From positions 1 through 36,346 of the forward strand of contig JADLCF010000167.1 of NCBI GenBank assembly GCA_020847315.1: 36,346 nucleotides of DNA. Reading direction: 5' to 3'. A program made the translations under genes and the position numbers. Below are positions 17,512-25,995 of the stretch, in pieces. Below the pieces are notes generated by a model. It made no database searches and had not been told where the DNA came from. It was given only the letters and a program-made list of their open reading frames with translations. Source of the DNA: Bryobacterales bacterium. Its GTDB lineage: Bacteria > Acidobacteriota > Terriglobia > Bryobacterales > Bryobacteraceae. Each line of letters begins with the position of its first letter. Positions within the stretch are counted from its first letter, which is position 1.

Positions 17512-19404
17512 ATGTTGATTTCACACCAGTTACGCTCTTTCCTCGTTTTTTCATTGTTTGTTTTTCCTGGCTTTTGTTTTGCCTTAGAAAGTCGTCTGGA
17601 ATCGACCGAAGGGAAAACCTCAACGAATGCGCGCAGCGGAAACGAGGCGCCCCAACCACCCGCGAATCCACAACCTCCACGCAAGGAGACCATCGTCGTC
17701 ACTGGCACGTTCACGCCAATCCCGCTCGAAGAGAGTGAGCGTTCGGTGGATTCGCTCAACGTCGCCGCGTCGCCGCTACTTTACAACACGTTTACCGACT
17801 ACCTGAAACTGCTGCCGTCCCTCGATCTGCGGCAACGGGGGCAGAATGGCATCCAGGGAGATCTGTCGATCCGGGGAGGAACGTTCGGACAGACGTTGAT
17901 TCTACTCGACGGCGTTAGGATGAACGACGCACAATCCGGCCATCACAACCTGGATCTGCCCGTTCCGATGGAGGCGCTGGAAAGCATCGAGGTGCTGCGA
18001 GGCGCAGGGTCCACTCTCTATGGCGCGGATGCGATCGGGGGCGTGGTGAATTTCCGCACGAGGCGGCCGGAAGTTTCCGAGATCCGGCTGCGGGGCGCTC
18101 TTGGCAACTTCGGCTCCAATCAGGAGCGCATTACGGCCAGCCTGGTGAGGGGCATTCTCTTTCAGCAGTTCGCGGCATCTCGCGATTTCTCGACAGGCTT
18201 TGTACCGAACCGGGACTATCGAAACGGATTGATCTCTTCAACAACCCATATCCAGACCGGACTCGGCTTCACGCGGGTGACGCTCGCCGGGCTTGACCGG
18301 CCCTTCGGCGCACAGGGCTACTACGGGAATTACAACTCCTGGGAGCGCACCAAGGAATGGCTCGCCATGGCCAGCCAGGAACTGGGCTCCAAGACCACGG
18401 CCAGTTTCAGCTACCGGCGCCACACGGACCTCTTCGTGCTCTACCGGGACCGCCCGCAAGTCTACGCGAACCACCACATTTCCGAAACCTGGCTGGGCAG
18501 TCTCCGGCGCAGCGACGAATTGGGAGCCAATGGCCGGCTGCACTATGGCTTTGAGAGCCTTCGGGATGGGATTGCTAGCACCAATCTGGGCACGCACAGC
18601 CGGAACCGGCAGTCTGTTTATGTAAACTACGATCTCCGCGCGGCAGGGCGTTTTTCTCTAACGGCGGGCATGAGGTACGAACTCTTCGATACCTGGAGCG
18701 GGCAGCTCAGCCCCACGCTCTCCGCCGGCTACTGGATTTCCACGCACGCAAAACTACGCGCTAGCGTAAGCCGCGCGTACCGGGCGCCCAGCTTCACGGA
18801 TCTCTATTATCACGATCCCGCCAACGTGGGGAACCCCGATCTTCGTCCGGAGAGAGCGGTGGGTTATGAAGCGGGCCTTGACTGGAATGCCGGAAATGCC
18901 ATCGACGGCGAAGTGACCGTCTTCGAACGCCGGGAGCGGGATGGAATCGACTTCGTGCGTTCCTCCGCGGCGGAGATCTGGCGCGCGCGCAATTTTCAGA
19001 GGCTCCACTTTACGGGTGTTGAATCCGCGGCGCGTTGGCGATACCGGCCACGGACAAGCGTCGAGATCGCCTATACGGGTTTGCGCGGCGCGCAGGATGC
19101 CCTCCAGGGGCTCGAATCGCGGTATGCGTTCAATTATCCGGTGCATCAGGCGGTAGCGAGCTGGCAAGCGGTGACGCGCGGCGAGTTTGCGGTGCGAACG
19201 CGAATCGGCGTAACGAAGCGGTTCAGGCGAGACTCCTACATGGTGTGGGACCTGTCTCTTGCTCACTATGGGAAGCGGATTCGCCCCTTTATACAATTGA
19301 GCAATCTGGGCGGCGCCGTCTATGAGGAGATCCCAGGCGTGCCGCTGCCGGGCCGCGGCATTCTGGGCGGTATCGAGCTGGTTCTTTTTACAAAGCCTCG
19401 CTGA
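17512..19404 (+). CDS. TonB-dependent receptor (BtuB/vitamin-siderophore receptor-like)
   Basis: Signal peptide, ETIVVTG TonB-box-like segment, plug motifs (LSIRGGTFGQTLILLDGVRMND, IEVLRGAGSTLYGADAIGGVVNF), barrel. Confidence 0.92.
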   Translation: MLISHQLRSFLVFSLFVFPGFCFALESRLESTEGKTSTNARSGNEAPQPPANPQPPRKETIVVTGTFTPIPLEESERSVDSLNVAASPLLYNTFTDYLKLLPSLDLRQRGQNGIQGDLSIRGGTFGQTLILLDGVRMNDAQSGHHNLDLPVPMEALESIEVLRGAGSTLYGADAIGGVVNFRTRRPEVSEIRLRGALGNFGSNQERITASLVRGILFQQFAASRDFSTGFVPNRDYRNGLISSTTHIQTGLGFTRVTLAGLDRPFGAQGYYGNYNSWERTKEWLAMASQELGSKTTASFSYRRHTDLFVLYRDRPQVYANHHISETWLGSLRRSDELGANGRLHYGFESLRDGIASTNLGTHSRNRQSVYVNYDLRAAGRFSLTAGMRYELFDTWSGQLSPTLSAGYWISTHAKLRASVSRAYRAPSFTDLYYHDPANVGNPDLRPERAVGYEAGLDWNAGNAIDGEVTVFERRERDGIDFVRSSAAEIWRARNFQRLHFTGVESAARWRYRPRTSVEIAYTGLRGAQDALQGLESRYAFNYPVHQAVASWQAVTRGEFAVRTRIGVTKRFRRDSYMVWDLSLAHYGKRIRPFIQLSNLGGAVYEEIPGVPLPGRGILGGIELVLFTKPR

Positions 19405-19546
19405 GCGGAGCGAAACCCGTGGAAGCGGCCGGACGCCTTACAATATGTAGTTAGCGCTCCGGCGTCCGCCGGATTCCGGCAGGAGCCAGGCCCAGCGTGA
19501 CATTTACCCAGCGAACGAATTTTCCCAGAAGGCATACCCCTTTAGC

Positions 19547-21085
19547 GTGAGATCGATGGTAAACCGAAATCTCGGGAAGCACTGCGCGCGCTTGGTTCTC
19601 GCGGCGACGCTTAGCCTTTCCCTATCGGCACAGTTCGAGGCGCCATCCTCCGCGCCGCCAGTGAAGGACGCAGTGCGCTTCGAGGTGAGCGAAACCCTCT
19701 TCACGGCGCTGGCAGCGATTAATGCGGCGGGCTATGACGAGGAGATTGACAGCACAGCTAACCATCCGGCCCGGCGGTGGGTGCGCGAGCAGCTTAAGAA
19801 GAAGAACCCCGCGCTGCTGGCGGATATTAAGCGCTTCTACGAAGAGCATCGCAAGGCGAACTGGCAGGAGGAGTTCAGCCAGTATGTTTCCTTCGCTCTG
19901 CTGAACCAGGGCCCACCGGGCTTCGAGCCTCTGTTCATTTGGAATGAAATGCCCCCGGACACGCAGGAATTGCGGGGATTCGAGGCTTTCATGAAGCTCT
20001 TCTATGAGGAGGCGGATGTACCTTCTTTGTGGCGGGAGGTGGAGCCGCAGTTCGAACCCCTGCTTGCGAAGTATCAACCGCAGGTGGCCGACACGATCTT
20101 GAAGTCGAACGCCTATCTGCGTAACCCCACAAGCGGCGTTACCCAGCGCAGTTTCCAGATTGTGCTGGATCTTATGGGCGCGCCCAACCGGGTGGAGACG
20201 CGGGCGTATGACGATCTTGTATTTTTCGTAATCACGCCGACATCCGAGTTTCCGCGCGACCGTCTGCTGATCGCTTATCTGCATTATCTGGTGGACCCCG
20301 TCGTCTACCGCTTTCACCATGAGCTTGAACCCAAGCGAGCGATTGGCGATTTCGCTTTGCGGGCGCCCGCGCTGAGCATGGCCTACAAGCAGGATTTCAC
20401 GCTGCTCGCTTCCGCGAGCCTGGTGCGGGCGATTGCCGCGCGGATAGACCCGATGCCCGCTTCGCAACGCGAAAAAATGGTGCGCGACGCCACCCAGCAG
20501 GGCTTTGTGCTCACACCGTTTTTCTATGAAGAACTGTTGAAGTTCGAGAAGCAGCCAGCCACGCTACGCTTCTATTTCGAGGAGATGGTGAAGAACCTCG
20601 ATATCTACAAAGAGAACGAGAGGCTGAAGAACGTCACTTTCCTTGAGAACGAGCAGCAGAAGGTCATCCGTGAGGCGCGAACAGTTGAACTGAGCGAGGC
20701 GCAGAAGCGGCTGGAAGAAGCGGAAGCATTGCTCTATGAGAAGAAAGATTACCCCGGCGCGAAGGCGATCTATCTGGAGCTTTCCCAGAATACCGGGCAG
20801 CGGACGATGCAATCGCGCGCGTTCTTTGGGCTGGCCCGCATTGCCGTATTGGAACGCCAGACCGAAGCGGCGATTCAATTGTTCCAGCGCGCGCTCGAAT
20901 ATGGTCCCGACCCCTCCACGAAGAGCTGGAGCCTGATCTATTTGGGGCGGCTGGCGGATATCGAAGGGGATGCCAGAAAAGCGGCTGCTTACTTCGAAGC
21001 GGCCCTCGAAGTAGCAGGACTTTCCCGGGCGGGTAAGGCCGCCGCGGAGAAGGGCCTGGAACAGGCGCGGAAAGAGCGCCGGTAA
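19547..21085 (+). CDS. Secreted tetratricopeptide-repeat-containing protein of unknown function
   Basis: GTG start (or ATG 19556); signal peptide NRNLGKHCARLVLAATLSLSLSAQ; C-terminal TPR-like repeats (AKAIYLELSQNTGQRTMQSRAFFGLARIAVLERQTEAAIQLFQRALEYGP). Confidence 0.8.
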   Translation: MRSMVNRNLGKHCARLVLAATLSLSLSAQFEAPSSAPPVKDAVRFEVSETLFTALAAINAAGYDEEIDSTANHPARRWVREQLKKKNPALLADIKRFYEEHRKANWQEEFSQYVSFALLNQGPPGFEPLFIWNEMPPDTQELRGFEAFMKLFYEEADVPSLWREVEPQFEPLLAKYQPQVADTILKSNAYLRNPTSGVTQRSFQIVLDLMGAPNRVETRAYDDLVFFVITPTSEFPRDRLLIAYLHYLVDPVVYRFHHELEPKRAIGDFALRAPALSMAYKQDFTLLASASLVRAIAARIDPMPASQREKMVRDATQQGFVLTPFFYEELLKFEKQPATLRFYFEEMVKNLDIYKENERLKNVTFLENEQQKVIREARTVELSEAQKRLEEAEALLYEKKDYPGAKAIYLELSQNTGQRTMQSRAFFGLARIAVLERQTEAAIQLFQRALEYGPDPSTKSWSLIYLGRLADIEGDARKAAAYFEAALEVAGLSRAGKAAAEKGLEQARKERR

Positions 21086-21111
21086 CATACACTATTGGAA
21101 GAGGAACGAAC

Positions 21112-21882
21112 GTGATGAAGAAATCCACCCGACTCATGATTGCCTTGGTCGCGCTCGCCGCGATGGCATTCTCCGTATTCGCGCAGGGACCGCAACCAAA
21201 GTCGCAAAAAGAAGTGGACGCCCTGATGGCGATCCAGGCCGCCACCACTCCCGATGGCCGCATCGAAGCAGCTACCAAGCTAATTCAAGATTTCGCCGAC
21301 ACGCAATTCAAGTCCTGGGCGCTTTCGATCATCATGCAGAGCTACGAGATGAAGGGCGACATCCCGAACATGATCGTATATGCGGAGCAAACTCTTGCCG
21401 CAAAGCCTTCGGATATTGAGGCAGCCACCGCGCAGATCCGTATTGCCAATGGTTTGGCGCGACAAACCAAGGAGTTCGACCTGGATCGCGAAGAGAAGCT
21501 GAAGCGCGTGGAAGAACATGCCGCTAAGGGAATCGCCCTTTTGAAGACGGCAACCAAGCCGAACGCGGAGTTTCCGGATGCAGATTGGCAGGCGTATTTG
21601 AAGGCGGAAGAAGCGATGGCTCACGATGCCGTGGCTCAGGCGGAATTTGTTCGGAAGAAGTACGTCGAAGCCGCGGAATACTTCAAGAAGGCGATTGAAG
21701 CGCAGCCCGACCCGGTGCGGATGCTGAAGGCAGGCAATGCATACCGGCTGGCTAAGAAGTACGACGAAGCGATCGCGATGTTTGACCAGGCGATTGCCAG
21801 CCCCCAGGCCACCGAGCAGGTGAAGAGCTTGGCAAACAATGAAAAGAAACAGGCCTTGCAAGCCAAGGCATCAGGCGCATAG
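21112..21882 (+). CDS. Secreted tetratricopeptide-repeat protein
   Basis: Signal peptide KKSTRLMIALVALAAMAFSVFAQ; TPR-like helices (YVEAAEYFKKAIEAQPDPVRMLKAGNAYRLAKKYDEAIAMFDQAI). GTG 21112 or ATG 21115. Confidence 0.82.
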   Translation: MMKKSTRLMIALVALAAMAFSVFAQGPQPKSQKEVDALMAIQAATTPDGRIEAATKLIQDFADTQFKSWALSIIMQSYEMKGDIPNMIVYAEQTLAAKPSDIEAATAQIRIANGLARQTKEFDLDREEKLKRVEEHAAKGIALLKTATKPNAEFPDADWQAYLKAEEAMAHDAVAQAEFVRKKYVEAAEYFKKAIEAQPDPVRMLKAGNAYRLAKKYDEAIAMFDQAIASPQATEQVKSLANNEKKQALQAKASGA

Positions 21883-21927
21883 CCCTCTGTCCGCTGAACT
21901 TCGTGGCAAGGCCACGATGGAACCACA

Positions 21928-22686
21928 GTGGAAGACCAGGCAATCTGGAGCGGGATGGAACCGGACTGGCAGCAACTGGAGCGGACAATCCGCTACCCAT
22001 TTCGAGATCGCGGTCTATTGCGGAGGGCGCTGACGCATAAGTCGTTCGCGTCCTCCGCGATCCCGGATCCCAACGACACACACCCCCACAACGAGCGCTT
22101 CGAATTCTTCGGAGACGCCATCCTCTCCTTTACCGCGAGCGAAATTCTGTTAACCCGTTATCCCGATGCGCGAGAGGGGCAACTTTCGAAGTTGAAGAAC
22201 CACCTCGTCAGCAAGAGTCACCTCACGATGGTGGCGCGCGAGATGATGCTAGGCGATTACTTGCTCTTGGGGAAAGGCGAGGAACTCACGGGCGGCCGCG
22301 TGAAGCAGAAGCTACTCGGCAATGCGATGGAAGCGTTGCTCGCCGCAATATATCTGGATGGCGGCATCGTGCCTGCACGAACGTTCGTTGAAGCTTTTCT
22401 GGTGGCGGAGTACGACAAGACGGTAGGGCAGATCGAGGAAGCGCGCAACTTTAAGAGCGAGTTGCAGGAGCGCGCAAAAGTTATCGGACTGCACCAGCCC
22501 ACTTATACGGTGCTCGCCAAGCATGGCCCAGACCACGCGAAGCTTTTCGTCGTGGAAGCGCGAATCCAGACCGACCTAAGCGAGACGGCGGAAGGGCACA
22601 GCATCAAGGCGGCCAGCCAATCCGCGGCGGCACGTTTGCTGGACCGCATCGAAGCGCTTCCCCACTCCGGCAAGAGTCAGAACTAA
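21928..22686 (+). CDS. rnc: Ribonuclease III
   Basis: NERFEFFGDAILSFTASEIL signature, KNHLVSKSHL, KQKLLGNAMEALLAAIYLDGG, C-terminal dsRBD (FKSELQERAKVIGLHQPTYTVLAKHGPDHAKLFVVEARI). Start uncertain (GTG 21928 or ATG 21955). Confidence 0.93.
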   Translation: MEDQAIWSGMEPDWQQLERTIRYPFRDRGLLRRALTHKSFASSAIPDPNDTHPHNERFEFFGDAILSFTASEILLTRYPDAREGQLSKLKNHLVSKSHLTMVAREMMLGDYLLLGKGEELTGGRVKQKLLGNAMEALLAAIYLDGGIVPARTFVEAFLVAEYDKTVGQIEEARNFKSELQERAKVIGLHQPTYTVLAKHGPDHAKLFVVEARIQTDLSETAEGHSIKAASQSAAARLLDRIEALPHSGKSQN

Positions 22687-23528
22687 TTGGCCGTTCCGAT
22701 CGCTTTTTGCTTTTCCTCGGCAAGGCGGTGAATCAGTTCGTCCTGAGCCCGGTTCCCCCCGACGGGCTCATCATTCAAGCCGTAGAGGTTCAGCACCACG
22801 ATATCGACCCGCCGATTTCTACGCCGGCCGTCGTCGGTTTCATTCGAATCCACGGGGATGGTGTCGGAATACCCGGCCACCGTGAACTTCGCGCCGGGTA
22901 CGTGGAACTCCCCGGTAAGCAGATCGAGCATGGAGATGGCGCGGGCGGTGGAAAGGTGCCAGTTGCTGCGGAATCGCCCGTTGTGGATCGGGATGGAATC
23001 CGTATGTCCTTCGAGCCGCACGTGATTGGGCAGCTTGGCGATGGTCTCGGCTACCTTGCCGATGGCGCCGTAAGTTTCCGGAGCGATGACATCCTGCCCG
23101 GAAGGGAAGAACGCCGCCTGCCGGAGTGAGATCACGAGGCCGCGGCGGGTAAGACGAATCTGTACCTGTTCTTTCCTGATCTCATCGGCCAGTTCCCGGG
23201 AAAGAAAGTTCATTGAGGGCAGGAATTGCTCCAAAAGGACTGCATCGGCCTTGCTCGCCGTGGATTTCTTATGGTTCGCGGGATTGGCGGAATAGGTACC
23301 CGGATTCCGGGTGTTCTCTTCCATGAGAGCGGAGACCAGGGCGCGAAAAGAATCTTCCTTCAGAGCCTCTCTCACCGATTCGGAGACCCGCTGCGGCGCG
23401 GACTCGTCAATCCGGGCGGTGGCGTACATGACGACGAAGAATGCGAAGAGGAGCGTCACGAAGTCGGCGTAACTCACCATCCATCGTTCGTGATTCTGGT
23501 GCGGCTGGTGTTTCTTTTCCCGGGCCAT
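22683..23528 (-). CDS. motB: Flagellar motor protein MotB
   Basis: ERWMVSYADFVTLLFAFFVVMYA N-terminal TM/Asp motif; OmpA-like domain VRLEGHTDSIPIHNGRFRSNWHLSTARA. Confidence 0.92.
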   Translation of the reverse strand: MAREKKHQPHQNHERWMVSYADFVTLLFAFFVVMYATARIDESAPQRVSESVREALKEDSFRALVSALMEENTRNPGTYSANPANHKKSTASKADAVLLEQFLPSMNFLSRELADEIRKEQVQIRLTRRGLVISLRQAAFFPSGQDVIAPETYGAIGKVAETIAKLPNHVRLEGHTDSIPIHNGRFRSNWHLSTARAISMLDLLTGEFHVPGAKFTVAGYSDTIPVDSNETDDGRRRNRRVDIVVLNLYGLNDEPVGGNRAQDELIHRLAEEKQKAIGTAN

Positions 23529-23540
23529 GGCGGACCTTCG

Positions 23541-24386
23541 CTATGCGGCCTTTCCGCGCGAACGGTTGGAGGAGGGCGAGGAAGAGCGGCTGCGGGAGGA
23601 ATCGTCGAGATACGCTTCGAGCTTGAGCCGGATCAGTTTCGGATTGAGGCCTTCGACGATGCTCGCAACCCCATCGAGCACGAGTTCCTGGTGCTGAGCG
23701 AGTTCCTCGGCCCTGGCCCGGATCTTGCTGGCGGCGGGCAGCAGCAACAGGTTGGCGAGGCCCACACCATAAATGGTCGCCACGAAGGCGACCGCGATGC
23801 CATGGCCCACTTCCTCCAGATTGTCCAGTTGTTTCATCACCTGGATCAGTCCCATGACCGCCCCGATGATGCCGATGGTGGGGGAATAGCCGCCGGCGGT
23901 TTCGTAGACGCGCGCAGCCGATTCCGCCCGGCGCTCCTGAATGGTGATCTCGAGTTCCATCTGGCGCCGCAGATCCTGGAGGGGGGTGCCATCGACGGCC
24001 AGGTTCATCGCCTTGCGGAAGAAGGGATCCTCCACCCGGTCTGCGTCCGATTCGAGGGAGACGATCCCCTGCTTGCGCGCCTTCGTCGCGAACTCGACGA
24101 GGTGCTCAATGGTGGCCGGGGTAGAGGGAGAGCGCACGATGATGAGATCCGCGAATCGCCGGGCCGCGGCCATGAACACGTTCATAGGCGTGGTGACGAG
24201 CACCGCGCCCACCGTGCCCCCAAGCACAATCAAGGCGGCCGTGGCCTGTCCGATATCCGCGAGTTCCCCACGCTCCGCGATCAGCCCGCCGATAATGCCG
24301 ATGAGGCCAAGCACGATGCCCAGAGGGGTTGCATAATCGAAGCGAAACTTCCTGGGCTTGCTCTCGGGCACGGACGTTGACCTCAC
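23541..24386 (-). CDS. motA: Flagellar motor protein MotA
   Basis: Four TM segments; GGYSPTIGIIGAVMGLIQVMKQL, GIAVAFVATIYGVGLANLLLLPAASKI are MotA/PomA motifs. Confidence 0.93.
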   Translation of the reverse strand: MRSTSVPESKPRKFRFDYATPLGIVLGLIGIIGGLIAERGELADIGQATAALIVLGGTVGAVLVTTPMNVFMAAARRFADLIIVRSPSTPATIEHLVEFATKARKQGIVSLESDADRVEDPFFRKAMNLAVDGTPLQDLRRQMELEITIQERRAESAARVYETAGGYSPTIGIIGAVMGLIQVMKQLDNLEEVGHGIAVAFVATIYGVGLANLLLLPAASKIRARAEELAQHQELVLDGVASIVEGLNPKLIRLKLEAYLDDSSRSRSSSPSSNRSRGKAA

Positions 24387-24453
24387 TTCCGCATGGATCC
24401 CGGCCGTCGGGAATCACTCGATCTAATCGGCTCAATCTAATGGGCCCATCCAC

Positions 24454-24708
24454 CTAGGCAGGTTCCTCTTGCCGCAGCGTTTCGCCGATGGGAGAAACCA
24501 GGGATAGGTTCAACCGGCGATCCGGACTCTGGTGTACTTGACGGCCATAATCGATCACCATGGCGACGATTTGATCGGGTGATTCCAGAACCATGAATTT
24601 TTCTCCCGTGGTGAGAGAAATCACCGTGTCGGGCGTCGTTTCGACATACTCGATCAACTCGGCGTTGACGTAGATGGGCTCGTGATTGAGCCGGGTTACT
24701 CGAATCAT
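24454..24708 (-). CDS. FlbD family flagellar protein
   Basis: MIRVTRLNHEPIYVNAELIEYVETTPDTVISLTTGEKFMVLESPDQIVAMVIDYGR is a classic small FlbD sequence; upstream of motAB. Confidence 0.9.
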   Translation of the reverse strand: MIRVTRLNHEPIYVNAELIEYVETTPDTVISLTTGEKFMVLESPDQIVAMVIDYGRQVHQSPDRRLNLSLVSPIGETLRQEEPA

Positions 24709-24814
24709 GCAATCCTCTCCCGCATTCCTTCATATCGTTCGCGGCGACGGAGGTATGAGGAACTTGGATTGATTCGCGGAATCGGAGAGCAGACCGATTC
24801 AAAAGATGCGGGTT

Positions 24815-24830
24815 TGGAGCGTAAATTGCA
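24815..24830 (+). promoter_or_regulatory. Candidate sigma54 (-24/-12) promoter
   Basis: TGGAGCGTAAATTGCA against consensus TGGCACGNNNNTTGCA/T; exact GG/GC spacing, two substitutions in the -24 box. Confidence 0.45.
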
Positions 24831-24837
24831 CGGGGCG

Positions 24838-25353
24838 ATGTCGATGATGGAGAACCACCCGATACGGACGATGGAATCCGAGGCTCTTGAGCCAACGGAA
24901 GAATCGGGTTCACCGATCCCCGCCTGCATCAGCGCCGCCGCTTGCACGTGCGCGCAGGACGCCGCCGGCAGGCTCGCCGCCGAATTGCTGGACGCGGTGG
25001 ATAGCGGGTCTTCCGCCTCTTTACTCGAGGTCCTTTCAAGGATTGCACTGATGGATCCGGGCATCGGAAAACCGGATGAAGTGAACACCGCGGATGACGG
25101 GGAGTTTGAGAAGTTGGAGTTGCTGCGCGCCATCGCCGTGCAGATGCGGCTGGATCTGCACGCCATGTTGATGCATATCTATCAACGCATTGAGGCTTCC
25201 CGTAGCTATCTGGACATTGCCCGGCATCTGGCGGGCCGCGCGCCGGGCGAGGGAGCCGATCTGGGAACGGCGCTCCCTGGATTGGGGCTTAAAGTAGGAG
25301 CCACGCCGGGTGGACGGGAATTTGACACCGGCGGACGAAACGGCGAAATTTGA
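24838..25353 (+). CDS. Hypothetical protein (orphan, possibly flagellar-associated)
   Basis: Open frame with good codon-position GC bias and amphipathic C-terminal half (FEKLELLRAIAVQMRLDLHAMLMHIYQRIEASRSYLDIARHLAG). The track start at 24682 would overlap flbD; in-frame ATGs at 24838, 24847 and 24871 are more plausible. Confidence 0.5.
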   Translation: MSMMENHPIRTMESEALEPTEESGSPIPACISAAACTCAQDAAGRLAAELLDAVDSGSSASLLEVLSRIALMDPGIGKPDEVNTADDGEFEKLELLRAIAVQMRLDLHAMLMHIYQRIEASRSYLDIARHLAGRAPGEGADLGTALPGLGLKVGATPGGREFDTGGRNGEI

Positions 25354-25396
25354 ACAGCCGCGATCCGCAGTCTGAGGGGGCAGCGGAGCCGTTCCG

Positions 25397-25903
25397 CTAT
25401 TCGAGGAGCGTGAGAATACTGCGGAGTTCCTGGCGCAACCCATCAATGGTAACGGCTTCCGCGGAAGTTGGGGTCCCATTCCCGGAAGAATCGGTATCCA
25501 TGGCCACGCTACTTGCGGATTCCGCCGGGACCGGCATGGAGACAACGCGCATCGACTCCGCGGGGGAATCTTCCACCGCATGCGGCCGGCGCTGGCCGAG
25601 TTCCTTCAGGTATTGCCGGGCGCCTTTGATGGTGTACTGACGATCATAGAGCAATTGCCGGATCAGCAATAGCTGCTCGACTTCGCGGCGCCGGTACATC
25701 CGGTGACCCGTACCGGATTTCTTCGGGGCGAGTTGGGAAAACTCGGTCTCCCAATAGCGAAGCACGTAAGGTTCGACACCCACGATTCGGCTTACTTCCC
25801 CAATTCGAAACACGAGTTTGTCGGGAATCCCGGCGGGCGTGGAGACTGCGGAAGCGGATTTGGGAGAGGCACCCTTGCGTGAGAGTCCGCCATGTTCACC
25901 CAT
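25397..25903 (-). CDS. MerR family transcriptional regulator
   Basis: FRIGEVSRIVGVEPYVLRYWETEFSQLAPKKSGTGHRMYRRREVEQLLLIRQLLYDRQYTIKGARQYL. Start MGEHGG at 25903 preferred over 26011. Confidence 0.9.
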   Translation of the reverse strand: MGEHGGLSRKGASPKSASAVSTPAGIPDKLVFRIGEVSRIVGVEPYVLRYWETEFSQLAPKKSGTGHRMYRRREVEQLLLIRQLLYDRQYTIKGARQYLKELGQRRPHAVEDSPAESMRVVSMPVPAESASSVAMDTDSSGNGTPTSAEAVTIDGLRQELRSILTLLE

Positions 25904-25995
25904 AAGAGGCATTCTAATGCAAAATGGAGGTTCGAGCGCGGGCCAGGTACGTGAACTTGTGGTAAGCGCGCGGGTGTTACAGAGCCGTGGGGTCC

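Noticed and set aside
23226-24380. 384-aa plus-strand frame antisense to motA/motB
   Set aside because: Antisense shadow of high-GC coding sequence; MotA and MotB are unambiguous on the other strand.
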